Source of the DNA: JAGQPD01 sp020426865
GTDB taxonomy: Bacteria > Planctomycetota > Planctomycetia > Pirellulales > Pirellulaceae
Reading direction: 5' to 3'
Assembly: GCA_041399065.1 (NCBI GenBank)
Contig: JAWKTN010000002.1
Span: 1,054,001-1,118,000 of the forward strand
Length of the DNA: 64,000 nucleotides
Position numbers and translations under genes: made by a program. Of this stretch, positions 35,885-46,300 are shown piece after piece (the first letter of the stretch is position 1; each line of letters begins with the position of its first letter). The notes below the pieces were generated by a model, which was given only the letters and a program-made list of their open reading frames with translations, did not search any database and was not told where the DNA came from.

Positions 35885-36550
35885 TCACATCGTCCATAGG
35901 CGGTAGCTGGGGACTTTGGATGCGACGCTTTCCACACCTCGGAAGACTGCGTGATCGGCAGAATCGCGAAGCACCAACGCGCCGGCGCCAATCACATTGG
36001 CCTGTCCAATCGTCAAGTTCGGCGCCACCGTAGCGTTGAGTCCAACAAACGTCCGATCACCCAACACAACGGATTCACCGAAGATCGCCGAGACGATCCA
36101 ACAGTAGTTGCCGATCTGCGTGTGGAAACCGACTCGCGATGCGCTCCAAATGATCGAACCGTCTCCCACGGTCACGAACGGTTGAACCGTGGCATGTTCC
36201 ATGACCATCGAGTTCTCGCCAACCGTGAGGTCGTCGGCCACTTGTGCTTTGGGACTGACGTACCGCGCCAACTGGTATCCCGCAGCCTTTGCCGCAGCCA
36301 TCTTTTCTGCTCGCTGTTGATTGTTCTTATGATACCCGACGGCAACAAACATCTCGCACTGTTCCGCCGAAAACGTTGTTGGCAACTCTTCGAATGCAAT
36401 CACAGGTAGACCGCAGTGATTGACGTCCGTCAAATATTGGCCGTCAACACAAAAAGCACAGACGCGATACGCACCGCTACGATCGAAATAATACTTGGCG
36501 ATTTCCGCAAACGCCCGAGCCCCAAAGATCACTAGGTTTTTCTGCGACAC
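35885..36550 (-). CDS. NeuD-type sugar O-acyltransferase (left-handed beta-helix)
   Basis: 221 residues from the GTG at 36550, which has GGGAGG ten bases upstream; an ATG at 36628 is in frame but adds a basic, atypical tail. A Rossmann-like PglD_N domain (NLVIFGARAFAEIAKYYFD, MFVAVGYHKNNQQRAEKM) precedes hexapeptide repeats (VADDLTVGENSMVMEHATVQPFVTVGDGSIIW, VVLGDRTFVGLNATVAPNLTIGQANVIGAGALVL). The family acetylates amino- or sialic-acid-like sugars. With the aminotransferase nearby, acylation of an amino group or hydroxyl is a sensible inference. Confidence 0.88.
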   Translation of the reverse strand: MSQKNLVIFGARAFAEIAKYYFDRSGAYRVCAFCVDGQYLTDVNHCGLPVIAFEELPTTFSAEQCEMFVAVGYHKNNQQRAEKMAAAKAAGYQLARYVSPKAQVADDLTVGENSMVMEHATVQPFVTVGDGSIIWSASRVGFHTQIGNYCWIVSAIFGESVVLGDRTFVGLNATVAPNLTIGQANVIGAGALVLRDSADHAVFRGVESVASKVPSYRLWTM

Positions 36551-36749
36551 GCGACGCTTCCCTCCCCAAAAAACGCAGTCCCGCTCAGCACGTCGATTTA
36601 ACAATGATAATCTTAGTCTTCGTCTCAATCAAAATCTTAGTCTCACTCCGAGGCGCATCGTCAGGGCAAACCGAGACTCCGCGCGGGAGGCACGGAAGAT
36701 TAAGATAATGAAAATGATGATGTTGATGTTGATGTTGCCGCTGCTCGTC

Positions 36750-36812
36750 CGCGGATAGACTATCTCACGGAGCCACTGAGGCACGGATATGCACGAGAAC
36801 GAGATTGGCACA
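36750..36812. repeat. Dispersed ~60-bp intergenic repeat, copy B
   Basis: Inverted relative to the copy at 23449-23512 and alike at about four of five positions (shared ATCTCACGGAGCC and GAGAACGAGAT). Lies between the NeuD-like and kinase genes. Confidence 0.65.
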
Positions 36813-36890
36813 CTGAAAGAGAGAGTAAAACCGACCAGCTCAACGACAGTTGGGTAACCTGGATTTGTTTTAGAAGATTGTCGATGGCAG

Positions 36891-37829
36891 ATGAACGCTG
36901 AAGAACAGGTCGTAACGTCGATTGCGCTGAAGCATTATGGCCAGGCGGCCGGCATGGAAAGGCTGAGTCGCTTTCAGAATTCGGTGTATCGATTGCATTT
37001 CCCATGGGGGACGCGGATCCTCAAACTGGCAGAGTCCCCCCATCAACCGGCGATACGGCGCGAGTTGAGTCTGTTGCAGGCTTTGGAAGGCTCGCCTGTT
37101 CCTGTGCCGCCAGTTGACGCGGCAGACGTGGAGGGCAAACTCTGCGGCCGTCCCTATCTCGTGATGCAATCGGTTGGGCAACGGACGGTCTTCGACGCAG
37201 TCCAAGCCGATCCGGACGACAATGGCGGTGGCAACGACACTTGGCACGAGCAGATGGGGCAAACGTTGGCACGGATTCACCAGCTGGACCTGCACGAGCA
37301 CCCTCAGGTCGTCGAAGAGCTCTGCACATCGCGATATACGGTCGCGGCCTATTGGCAAAGTGTCCGCGGTTTGGCCGTGCGGTTTGGCGAAGAAGGAGTG
37401 CTGCCGCAAGATTCTGTGCAATGTTTTCTGCAGCACGATCTTCCGTCGGTCGAAGGTCATCGGCTGTGCCACAGTGATTTTTCTGAGCGCCAGTGCATTG
37501 TCAACGAGCATCGCATCGCTGCCGTTGTCGATTGGGAATCTTCGTGGCTGGGGAATCCGCATATCGATTTGGCGATTGCTCAGACGCAACTCGAATTGTC
37601 ACGTTCGCCCGAAATCGTTGATCAGTTCGTCGCGGCATATCACCTGACACTGGCGTGCGTGGCCGACAAGATAACAGACAGACGCCTGAACGTGGTTCGT
37701 ATGGGTGTCATCGTGATCTTGCTCGACCGCTTTGGCGCCCAAGGTCGAGCGGCATGGCAGTACGTCGAGCGTTCCGGCAGACTGCTGCGTGCTCAGCAGT
37801 TGTTTACATTCTATGCACAGCGGCTTTAG
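36891..37829 (+). CDS. APH-fold phosphotransferase (1)
   Basis: 312 residues. N-lobe with a Lys in RILKLAE and a hinge at GRPYLVMQSV. Catalytic loop LCHSDFSERQ (HxD present, but Gln replaces the usual Mg-binding Asn five residues after the Asp) and metal motif VVDWESSWLGNPHIDLA. The APH/choline-kinase fold phosphorylates a hydroxyl of a small molecule. It starts the second half of the cluster, 98 bp before a GT1. The substrate may be the cluster product, for activation or self-protection. Confidence 0.8.
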   Translation: MNAEEQVVTSIALKHYGQAAGMERLSRFQNSVYRLHFPWGTRILKLAESPHQPAIRRELSLLQALEGSPVPVPPVDAADVEGKLCGRPYLVMQSVGQRTVFDAVQADPDDNGGGNDTWHEQMGQTLARIHQLDLHEHPQVVEELCTSRYTVAAYWQSVRGLAVRFGEEGVLPQDSVQCFLQHDLPSVEGHRLCHSDFSERQCIVNEHRIAAVVDWESSWLGNPHIDLAIAQTQLELSRSPEIVDQFVAAYHLTLACVADKITDRRLNVVRMGVIVILLDRFGAQGRAAWQYVERSGRLLRAQQLFTFYAQRL

Positions 37830-37927
37830 ACGACCCGTATGATTGATTTCGTTGTTCCTTCGGCGAGAGGGCAAGCGGCCACACTTGAATCGAGGTCAGT
37901 ACCGATCGAACAGGACCACAAAGTGTT

Positions 37928-39085
37928 GTGAAGCCTATGCGAATCCTTATACTCGTCTTCGGCACCCGAGGCGACTTGCAATTGGCATGCGACTTGGCAA
38001 GGCAGTTACAGCAACGCAAACTATCGGTTGTCGTGGCCAGCTCGCCATTCTACGCGTCGATGGTTCGCGGATTGGGTTTGACGTTCCGTGCCATCGGCGA
38101 TGGAACGTTCGAGCAGCTGACAAGCATCTTCCACGAAATCACCGGCACAACAGACTTGCGAGCGCGCGTGAAGGCATATGGCAAACAATGGCTGGCACCG
38201 CAACTGGCGGCTGGCCGCAACGAATTGCGGGATGAATTGGCCGAGACGGATTACTGCATCAACAACTTGAGACAGGTGTGGCGGCGCGGCAGACAGGTGA
38301 TTCCCACGACACTGATTACATACGATCCCGTTAGCAATCCGGCCACACTGCTTCACTATACAGCGCCGCTGCAGCAATCGCAGGGATCGCGAAATGGGGA
38401 ATGCGTTCAAGAAGTCGTCTTGCTCAACCGCCAACTGGTGGATCCACACACCAGATGGCCAGCGCCATTCCGCTTCACTGGTTTCGCGGCGGAATCAAAT
38501 CGGCCTGATGATGCACCCAAGCTGGCGCGCGCACAACCATTCGCCTCGCCGGACTCATGTCCGCCCGTGGTCTTCACGTTGGGCTCGATGGTCACGCGCG
38601 ACAGCCACGCATGGCAATTGCAGGTTGCTGAGACTTGCCGCACGATCGGTCGGCACTGCGTCATTGTGGGAGGATGGAATGCCATTTCTTCGGACTTGGC
38701 CGGTCTGGATCATGTGACGACAACGACGGAAGCTGATTATGCGGTGCTGTTCAAGTCGTGCGCATGTGTGATTCATCACGGTGGATGTGGCACACTGACG
38801 GCCGTTTTGCGTGTCGGGGTACCCTCGATTATTCTACCTCAGGTTCCATCGCAACAGCATTTCGGCAAGTTGCTGATGGAACGCAAGCTGGCAACCGCAT
38901 GCCTTGGTCCCGATCGTGACGCGTCAACTGGCGATCAGCTACGGAGAGGTATCGAACGGGCGGCGAGCGACCCGCAAATCCGACGAGCCTGTGACGATTG
39001 GCGTGGCATAGTTACCGACGATGATGGCATTGCCACTGCAACACAGCTGGTCGTGGACCACGCCGCACAATTCCGGCAGCCTTGA
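37928..39085 (+). CDS. GT1-family glycosyltransferase (2)
   Basis: 385 residues from GTG 37928; ATG 37937 three codons later is an alternative. MRILILVFGTRGDLQLACDLA opens the acceptor domain as in the 30323 gene. The donor loop is canonical here: CVIHHGGCGTLTAVLRVGVPSIILP. VVFTLGSMVTR begins the C-terminal domain. The two GT1 proteins are alike in their openings (GTRGD) and in PTVAITYD/PTTLITYD, so they are probably paralogues adding two sugars or acting on different acceptors. Confidence 0.9.
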   Translation: MKPMRILILVFGTRGDLQLACDLARQLQQRKLSVVVASSPFYASMVRGLGLTFRAIGDGTFEQLTSIFHEITGTTDLRARVKAYGKQWLAPQLAAGRNELRDELAETDYCINNLRQVWRRGRQVIPTTLITYDPVSNPATLLHYTAPLQQSQGSRNGECVQEVVLLNRQLVDPHTRWPAPFRFTGFAAESNRPDDAPKLARAQPFASPDSCPPVVFTLGSMVTRDSHAWQLQVAETCRTIGRHCVIVGGWNAISSDLAGLDHVTTTTEADYAVLFKSCACVIHHGGCGTLTAVLRVGVPSIILPQVPSQQHFGKLLMERKLATACLGPDRDASTGDQLRRGIERAASDPQIRRACDDWRGIVTDDDGIATATQLVVDHAAQFRQP

Positions 39086-39125
39086 TGTGCCACTTGCGAA
39101 CGCAACGATAAGATTGGCAAATACG

Positions 39126-40049
39126 ATGATGGATGATCCACTGGCCACCTTCACAAAAGCCAACCGCGCGATTTGTGACTATTTTTCTCGGCGCGCACTC
39201 CATTATCGTGCACGACGCGGGCAGCGGCATATGGTCTACCGATACTTCACCCAGGATGGAGAACGAGTATTGAAGGTCTATCGCCCGACGTTGGGCGCGC
39301 GGTCTCCGTCAGCCATCGAACGGGCAATTAAAGAGCGGCAGGTAATTTGCTTTCTGAGCGGCCAACGATTTCCAGTTCCAGAAATCTTGGAGGAAGACGT
39401 ACTCGGCGTCCGGTTCGGCGCGCCGTACCTATGGATGACAAGTGCGGGCGGTCAGACGATTGCTGATGTGATCTTTAGTCGATCGTTGCAAGCGGAATCG
39501 CTTGTCGGCCAGATGGGCGAGACGTTGGCCGCGCTGCACGGGATCGACACTGCTTCCCTTGTCATCCCTGACAGCCCGATAAGGGATCCGCACGAGATCA
39601 TGATGGAGGATGTCTTCCAATTGCGGGGCGCTGGGTTGTTTACCGAAGCGGAAGCTGCACGTTTGACCCAAATTCAACTTCCTGCTATGCGCGGAGCCTC
39701 GTTGTGTCATCTGGATTTTCATGGAATTCAGTGTGTGGCGTGTGAAGGCAGACTGACTGCCGTGGTGGATTGGGAAGAAGCGACGATCGCCGACCCTGAG
39801 ATTGACCTCGCCATCGCGTTAACGTATTGCGAACTCTATGAAGCGTCCAACCTGAGCCAGATTTTTCTGGAGGCCTATCGATCGCATTGTGAGCCATCCG
39901 CAGACTTCCCGCGGGTGCGAACGTGTTACGGCATCGTACATGCGTTGCGATTGGCACGTCTATTGCTTAGCCATCAACCACGGCTGTTGGAACGTTCGAT
40001 TGCTATCGCCAAACAGCTTCTCATCGAACACGAACTTCACGGAAACTAA
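39126..40049 (+). CDS. APH-fold phosphotransferase (2)
   Basis: 307 residues from the ATG at 39126; the frame is open further upstream but that part overlaps the glycosyltransferase gene. N-lobe VLKVYRPT, hinge APYLWMTSAGG, catalytic loop LCHLDFHGIQ and metal motif VVDWEEATIADPEIDLAIA. As in the 36891 protein, Gln stands where APH kinases have Asn. The two kinases flank a glycosyltransferase and share this change, which argues for a common, specialised role. Confidence 0.8.
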   Translation: MMDDPLATFTKANRAICDYFSRRALHYRARRGQRHMVYRYFTQDGERVLKVYRPTLGARSPSAIERAIKERQVICFLSGQRFPVPEILEEDVLGVRFGAPYLWMTSAGGQTIADVIFSRSLQAESLVGQMGETLAALHGIDTASLVIPDSPIRDPHEIMMEDVFQLRGAGLFTEAEAARLTQIQLPAMRGASLCHLDFHGIQCVACEGRLTAVVDWEEATIADPEIDLAIALTYCELYEASNLSQIFLEAYRSHCEPSADFPRVRTCYGIVHALRLARLLLSHQPRLLERSIAIAKQLLIEHELHGN

Positions 40050-40392
40050 TATGTGATTCACTCTGACTGATACTCCACGAGGGTTTTACCGGCACAAAAA
40101 CATCTGCTACGACAAACCCTTTGCGATAACTCGCGCTGGCACGAACCGCTGAGTAAACACGTCATCATTTTTTCATTTTTTGTAGGATGTTGACAACGGC
40201 ACCGGCGTCCACATAGCATGACGTGCCGTCGCGTAACCATGCAGTTCAGCAGACAACGACAATGCGGTCATGAAATGCGGTTGTGACTGTTGTTGACTGA
40301 CACTCGTCCAAGTGGAAAGGATCACTACTTGGAGTCTCGTCTTTGATCGCATCGCATCAGGAAGAAGCTTTGCCGTTCAGGGAGACACATAT
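40050..40392. promoter_or_regulatory. Leader region of the giant gene
   Basis: No gene. Contains an imperfect inverted repeat (CCAAGT at 40308-40313, ACTTGG at 40327-40332) and a ribosome site GGAG at 40381-40384, eight bases before the ATG at 40393. T-rich tract at 40163-40182. No clear -35/-10 pair. Confidence 0.45.
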
Positions 40393-43300
40393 ATGTCTTC
40401 TCGTTTCTGGCGTTGGCGTCGTCGTCGGGACCAAAAGCGGCAGATGGAGGGGGTGGAGTTTCTTGAACCCCGGTTATTGCTCTTCAAGCCGCAAACGCAT
40501 GTCGAGGTTGCGAAGGATGTTCGCTTCGACGTGATTGAAGATGGCAAGGTGGAGCTGGTGGGGCGTGAGTATGCCGTGCATCCATCGGTTGTACAGGCGT
40601 TGAAGGACTACCCGTCATTTTATTACGCGGGGGCGGTTGGTCCGGATGCGTTTCCGGATGTGATCATGGGACAATCATTGATTCATCCGGTCGATACGGG
40701 GATGTGGTTCCAGCGGATCTTCGATTCGGCATGGTCCGCACAGACCGATCCGGCCTGGAGCCCAGTGGAACGATCGCAGATTCTCGCGTTCGCCTACGGC
40801 TACGCCACCCACGGCGCCGGAGACTTTTTTGCCCACTCATTGGTCAACGAGTTTACCGAGGGGATCTTTCCTTCATTTGCCGAGATCGTGCAAAACGATC
40901 GCGATCTAGGCAACGCAGTCCGCCACTTCATGCTGGAAGGGTACGTCGGCGACGTGACCCCCGGGACCGACAACCAAGACAACCGCACACTCCTTCCGGA
41001 CGGCGATATTAGTAATACCTCGACGCACGGCATTACCTACGACGTGCCCACTCGGTTCGTCTACGAAACGCTACTCAAACCTTTTCCCCTTGACCCAGCC
41101 GCCGATGCCGATACCGGTTACACGAGCCTCGGCGTTAGCACAGGCGTTGCCACGAACGCGTTTACCCGCGTTACCGGCAGCTTTATCAACGAAGGTTTTC
41201 AGGCCGGACAGGAAGTATTCGCATTTGGGTTTGGCGCGGCCAACAACCATTCTTATCTCGTGCTAAATGTCACGGATACGACCCTTACCGTGTTCGAACC
41301 GATCGCAGCCGACAGTGCCACCGGGGATGGCGATGAAGCGCTCGTCACACAAGGCAGTCGCGGCGTATTGCTCGACCGCTTTTTTGACATCCAACGCGCT
41401 GTCGACACGGCGGCCGATGCGGCACAACTGGCCTTTGGCGGTCCGCCGAGCAATACCTTCGACAATCTCTTCAATGTATACCTGGCGGCTTTGGCCGATG
41501 CGGATCCGGCAACCCCGACAGCTCGGCAAACGGAGGAACTGTTCCTGGCGTATTTGCGCAACTGGAGTTCCGAGATCGACCGCGGCATTCAGGACTGGGG
41601 CGAGATCGGCTTGGCGATCGCCAAGGGTCTGTTTGATTCCCAAACGCTGCGCGACCTCCAAAACTACGTCGGCAAAAACGTCGGGATCGACGTCGATCCA
41701 TCGCGCGGAGAGGAAGAAGGGAAGATCGGCATCGCCGATACGCTGGTGACTCTACTGGACGACCCGAACCTAGACGGCGACTTCGCCGATTCGTTTCTCA
41801 ATCGGCACCTGCTGCCAATGTTCGGCGTGCCGCCTCAAATCGCCCAACTTCGTACGGCATTGCAGGGATTCGGCGTTGCCATCGACGACAACATCGTCGG
41901 TCCATTGCGGCTTGCGCTGAATCCCATTACCGATGCACTCGATGCGATCAAGGAACTTCCCAAACAGTTCATTGAAGACATGATCGAAGAAAGGTACGGC
42001 ATTGATGTCGACCAATTCGATTTGCTCTCAAAACTGAACAACAAAGTCGATTTGGCTTCCATTACGGTAGGTGATCGCACGATTCCCATTTTCAAACCGG
42101 GCGACCATGCGAAAATTGACCGATACCTCGGTATTCAAGGCATCGCTCAAAGCGATCCGCTGGCGATACCCGCCAACGATATTCCCGGGGTTACTTTCTA
42201 CGAAGGGGCCACCGTATCGATCAGTACGAATGTCGAATTCGACAAGCAGAAGTTCGCCGCCTACGCCAACAGCGTAACGCTCGGAAAACTGCTACTGCTG
42301 TCAGAAGACCCCCTCGACGGCAACGCACTTGCAGCCAACCAGATGTCACAACTAATGACCGACCTCACCGGCGCGTCCTATGACTGGTCACTGCTGAACA
42401 TTAACGGTGCTCACGGCGGAAATATCTTCACATCGACATTGCCCAAACCGGGGCAAGAGATCCTCGTCCAGGCCGAAGTCGGCCCCAGTGGCACGTTTCC
42501 GGTTGATTCGCGACCATGGCTCCTGTCGATCGACGGCAGCGGCAGCTGGCGTGACGGTTTTACAACGACAACATTCCTGCAGTATCGCATCAATCCACCG
42601 TCGCCCGGCGCGCCCAATGCCAAGGCTGTGTGGCAAGCAAACGTTCCTACCAACCAAGAATTCAAAGTACAGGTCTCGTGGCTGGCAAACGTGACACAGA
42701 GAATCGACGACCCGAATGTCGACGACAACACGTTAGAGTTCCCATTCGAGGATGATTTACCGATCACACCGGCAACCAACGCCACCTATCGGATCTTTGA
42801 TGGTGCCAATCCAACGCCAATTGCCACGATCCAAAACATCAATCAACAACTGTTTAACCTGGATGTCATTGATGGGGAAATCACCTACGACGAAATCGCC
42901 ACGGTTTCCAGCACTAGCGGCGTGCTTCGTATCGAAATGGACAATGACGCGAATGGCCATGTGATTGCCGGACCGGTACGACTTGAGCCCGCTGCAGGCG
43001 GTTCACCGCAATACGTGCGATTCGAACGCGATCCGAATACGTTGTCGGTCTTGCCCAGTGGTTACAGCGAGCAGGGGCCGAATTGGGTCGATTCCGGATT
43101 CCGCAGTGGCACCGGAAATTTTCCGCTGTGGGAAAGCAAGCTCTTGCGTCCAGCTTTTCGCCAATTGTTCGTCGATTGGATGAATGGTTCTCTGCAGTTC
43201 CCTGACTTAGGTGATCAGCCGTCCGACGATCCCAACCAATTGCCGATCGCAGCTAATCCCATCCCAAGCGCGGCAACTCCGTTCGATCCATTGCCCACCA

Positions 43301-46300
43301 TCGTCCCACCGGCCGGCGTGTCAATTGTGGTCACGGGCAATCAAACCCAAAACGTCGGCGATATTATCATTGCCGGCATCGTGGGAGACGGCACGGGTCC
43401 GCGTGATTCCTTGACCATTGTCTCAACGGGTACCGTGAGAATTACCGGCGACGTCGGCGGCGAAGGGTTGTCGAACCTGACGATTCAAGCCCAACGGATC
43501 GAGATTGATCCCCAGGTCATCGTTTCCACTCGGTCCATCTCCGGCAGCGATCCACTTACGAACGCATCAAACGCTGATTCCGGCTCACTATCGCTAAGCG
43601 CCGGCACAATCATCATTGGTAATGGTGCCGCACTGCTGTCGCATGCCAATGGCGCCTTCGCGGCAGGCGACGTCACACTTACCGCAACCGTGGCGGAAGA
43701 TCTTACGTGGACATTCGGTATCGGATCGGCAACGTTTCAGGGTACGTCGGCGATAGCCACGATCGATGTGGGCGATGGCGCTCTGATCCGCGGCCGTGAT
43801 GTTGCCATGCAAACGAACGCTTCAACGTTAAAGTCGGCAGAGTTAACCATCGACATCGATCCGGCCGATCCGTCCGGTCTGGAGGCGCAAATTGACGAAT
43901 CGGAGCTCGTGCAAGTGTCCGCCTTGGCAGCGGCGGCGATATCAGAATCTCTATCGCAGATCCTCGTACGTGCCGGAGTGGATATCATCGCCGATCGCGA
44001 TATCACGATGGACGCCGATGCCCTTTCCGAATCGCAGATCACAACGCGCAATCGATATCTTGGCATCACCTACGGAAGCTCGGCCCCCACGGCCGATATC
44101 GAAGTTCGCAACGGGACGTTGTTGCAAGCAGGTCGCGATGTCAGCGTTATCGCCGGCGCAGGCAATACGCTAGGCGTCCACACCGTTGTTCCGGCCGGCG
44201 GCGAGATCGCTCATTTCTCGATTGCCTACGGCAAAGCGCGCACGCACTCCCGTGCCGACGTTCAAGCTGGCGCCACGCTTCTGGCACAGAATGCCACGGT
44301 GCGCGCTGATAATGTGAATTCATTTTCCAACGTCGCCGAAGCCGCTGGGTTCACGGCCAGCGAAAGCGTGGGGTTGGGAGCCACGTTCGTTTTGGGTTCC
44401 AATCAGTCGAGCGCCGAGGCTGTGCTATCCGCACATGTCGAAGTGGCAGGAAATGTCGACGTGGAAGCGACATCTCGCAATCCACAGAATGTCGCTCGCG
44501 GCTTCGCGCAGATCGCCGACCCGCTGGAAACCACGCCGTTTCTCGAAGCGCTCGCCGATTTCCTGGAAGACATCGACCTCAGCACGATCGTCGGTAGCGA
44601 TATCGAGATCGACCCCCGCACGCTTGGTCCTGATGTCTCGCTGGCAGCCGCCGTCGCCCTGGTCGAAAGCGAGAACAAGGCTTCGGCGTTGGTCAACGAC
44701 GGCGCTAACATGCGCATCGGCGGAAATCTAATCGTTGACACACTTTCTGAAGAACACTATCAAGCTTCGGCCACCTCCAACGCGGTTGACACGACCAGCG
44801 TCGGCGTTGGTGGTGCCGTCGTATTTTCTCGCGTCGCCAATCAGGCGACTTCGTTTCTGGGACCCAACGCCGTCATCGATGTCGCGGGACAGATTCACCT
44901 TAATTCGCTCGCCCATGTGATCGACCCGCTACCTGACTTCTCGCCAGACGCGTCACTTGCCAATACGAATGTGGCAACGGGATCCGATCGGGTTGCCGAG
45001 GAATTCGGCGACGCCAACACCATCGCCCAATCGGTAAGCGACGCACTCCAACCTCTCCAGGCGTTCCTCGCACCGTTTCTGGCTGACCCGAGTACGGTCG
45101 GCACCAGTTTCGTTCACGCCGGTGCCACAGTACCGGCCGGCGTCGTTGCCATTGGCGGCGGGGTGAATCACCTGGAGATCTACAACAATGCCACTTCCGG
45201 AATTGCCGCCGGAGCCCGCATCAATCAGCGTGACGTCGCGCCCTCGACAGGTCAAGACATTCTTATTGATGCAACAGCCGACCTGGAAGCTACCAATTTG
45301 GCCGGGTTGGACTCGGCGTTGAACATCACCGATGGTGGAGCGGGCAACACAATCGGTGGTTTTTACAATGGCCTGATTGGCGACAACATTGCGACGGCCT
45401 ATATCGACGATCGCGCTATCGTTGGTGCGGCACGTGATGTCAATGTCCATTCGTTGACCGACCAACAAGTATTGGCCGTTGTGGAGGCTGGCGCCGAAGG
45501 TAATGACGTGGGAGTTGACGGTGCCTTTGGTTTGGTAAAACTGGGCCATCAGTCGTTCGCCTACATCGAGGATCGCGCCGACGTATTTGCCGGCAACGCG
45601 GTCAACCTTGACGCCGACAACACCGGTCATGTCGTCAACGTGGCTGGTGGCGTCGCGTCGGGTCAAGACGTCGGCGTCGGGACGTCCGGTGCGTTTACCA
45701 TTACTGCCGGGACATCCGTGATCGACCTGGTCGGTGATACCGATGAAGAAGGGCCGTTCGGTGGCCGCAGCCGCACTCGCGCGTTCATCGGCGACGCGCG
45801 GGAAGAGGTAGGGCCGATGGGGACTGGCGGCGAAACGGGGAAAGTAGTTGCGCCAGAAATCACGCTCGATGCCTTTAATGACTTGCATGCGATGACGGTC
45901 AGCACATCGGGCGCCGCGTCACAAGGGGCGTTCGGCAGTATTGGGCCCAACGAGCGTTTTCAGGGCATGGCGTTTGGCGTTGGGTTCTCCGGTGATGTTG
46001 CGCTCAATCAACTGAATTACGCAACGGAGACATTTATTCGCGATACAGAGATCGTCGATGCCACCAACCGATTATTGCTGAACGCCACCGATGCGCCACA
46101 ACTCGTCTCGGGAGCGGGTGCGGTAACATTTGGCAACCACTTCGGTATCGGCGGTGCATTCGCGTACAACGGCCAGGATGCGGTGACTCGCTCGTACGTA
46201 CAGGACGCGACCATCCAATCACAGGACGCTCAGATCCTCAGTCAGTCCACCGATTCGGTCATCACGGTGTCCAATGGCGGAAGTGGTGCGAAGAACAGCG

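Noticed and set aside
39021..39125. Longer start for the second kinase
   Set aside because: It would overlap the glycosyltransferase gene and adds residues unlike the kinase N-lobe.
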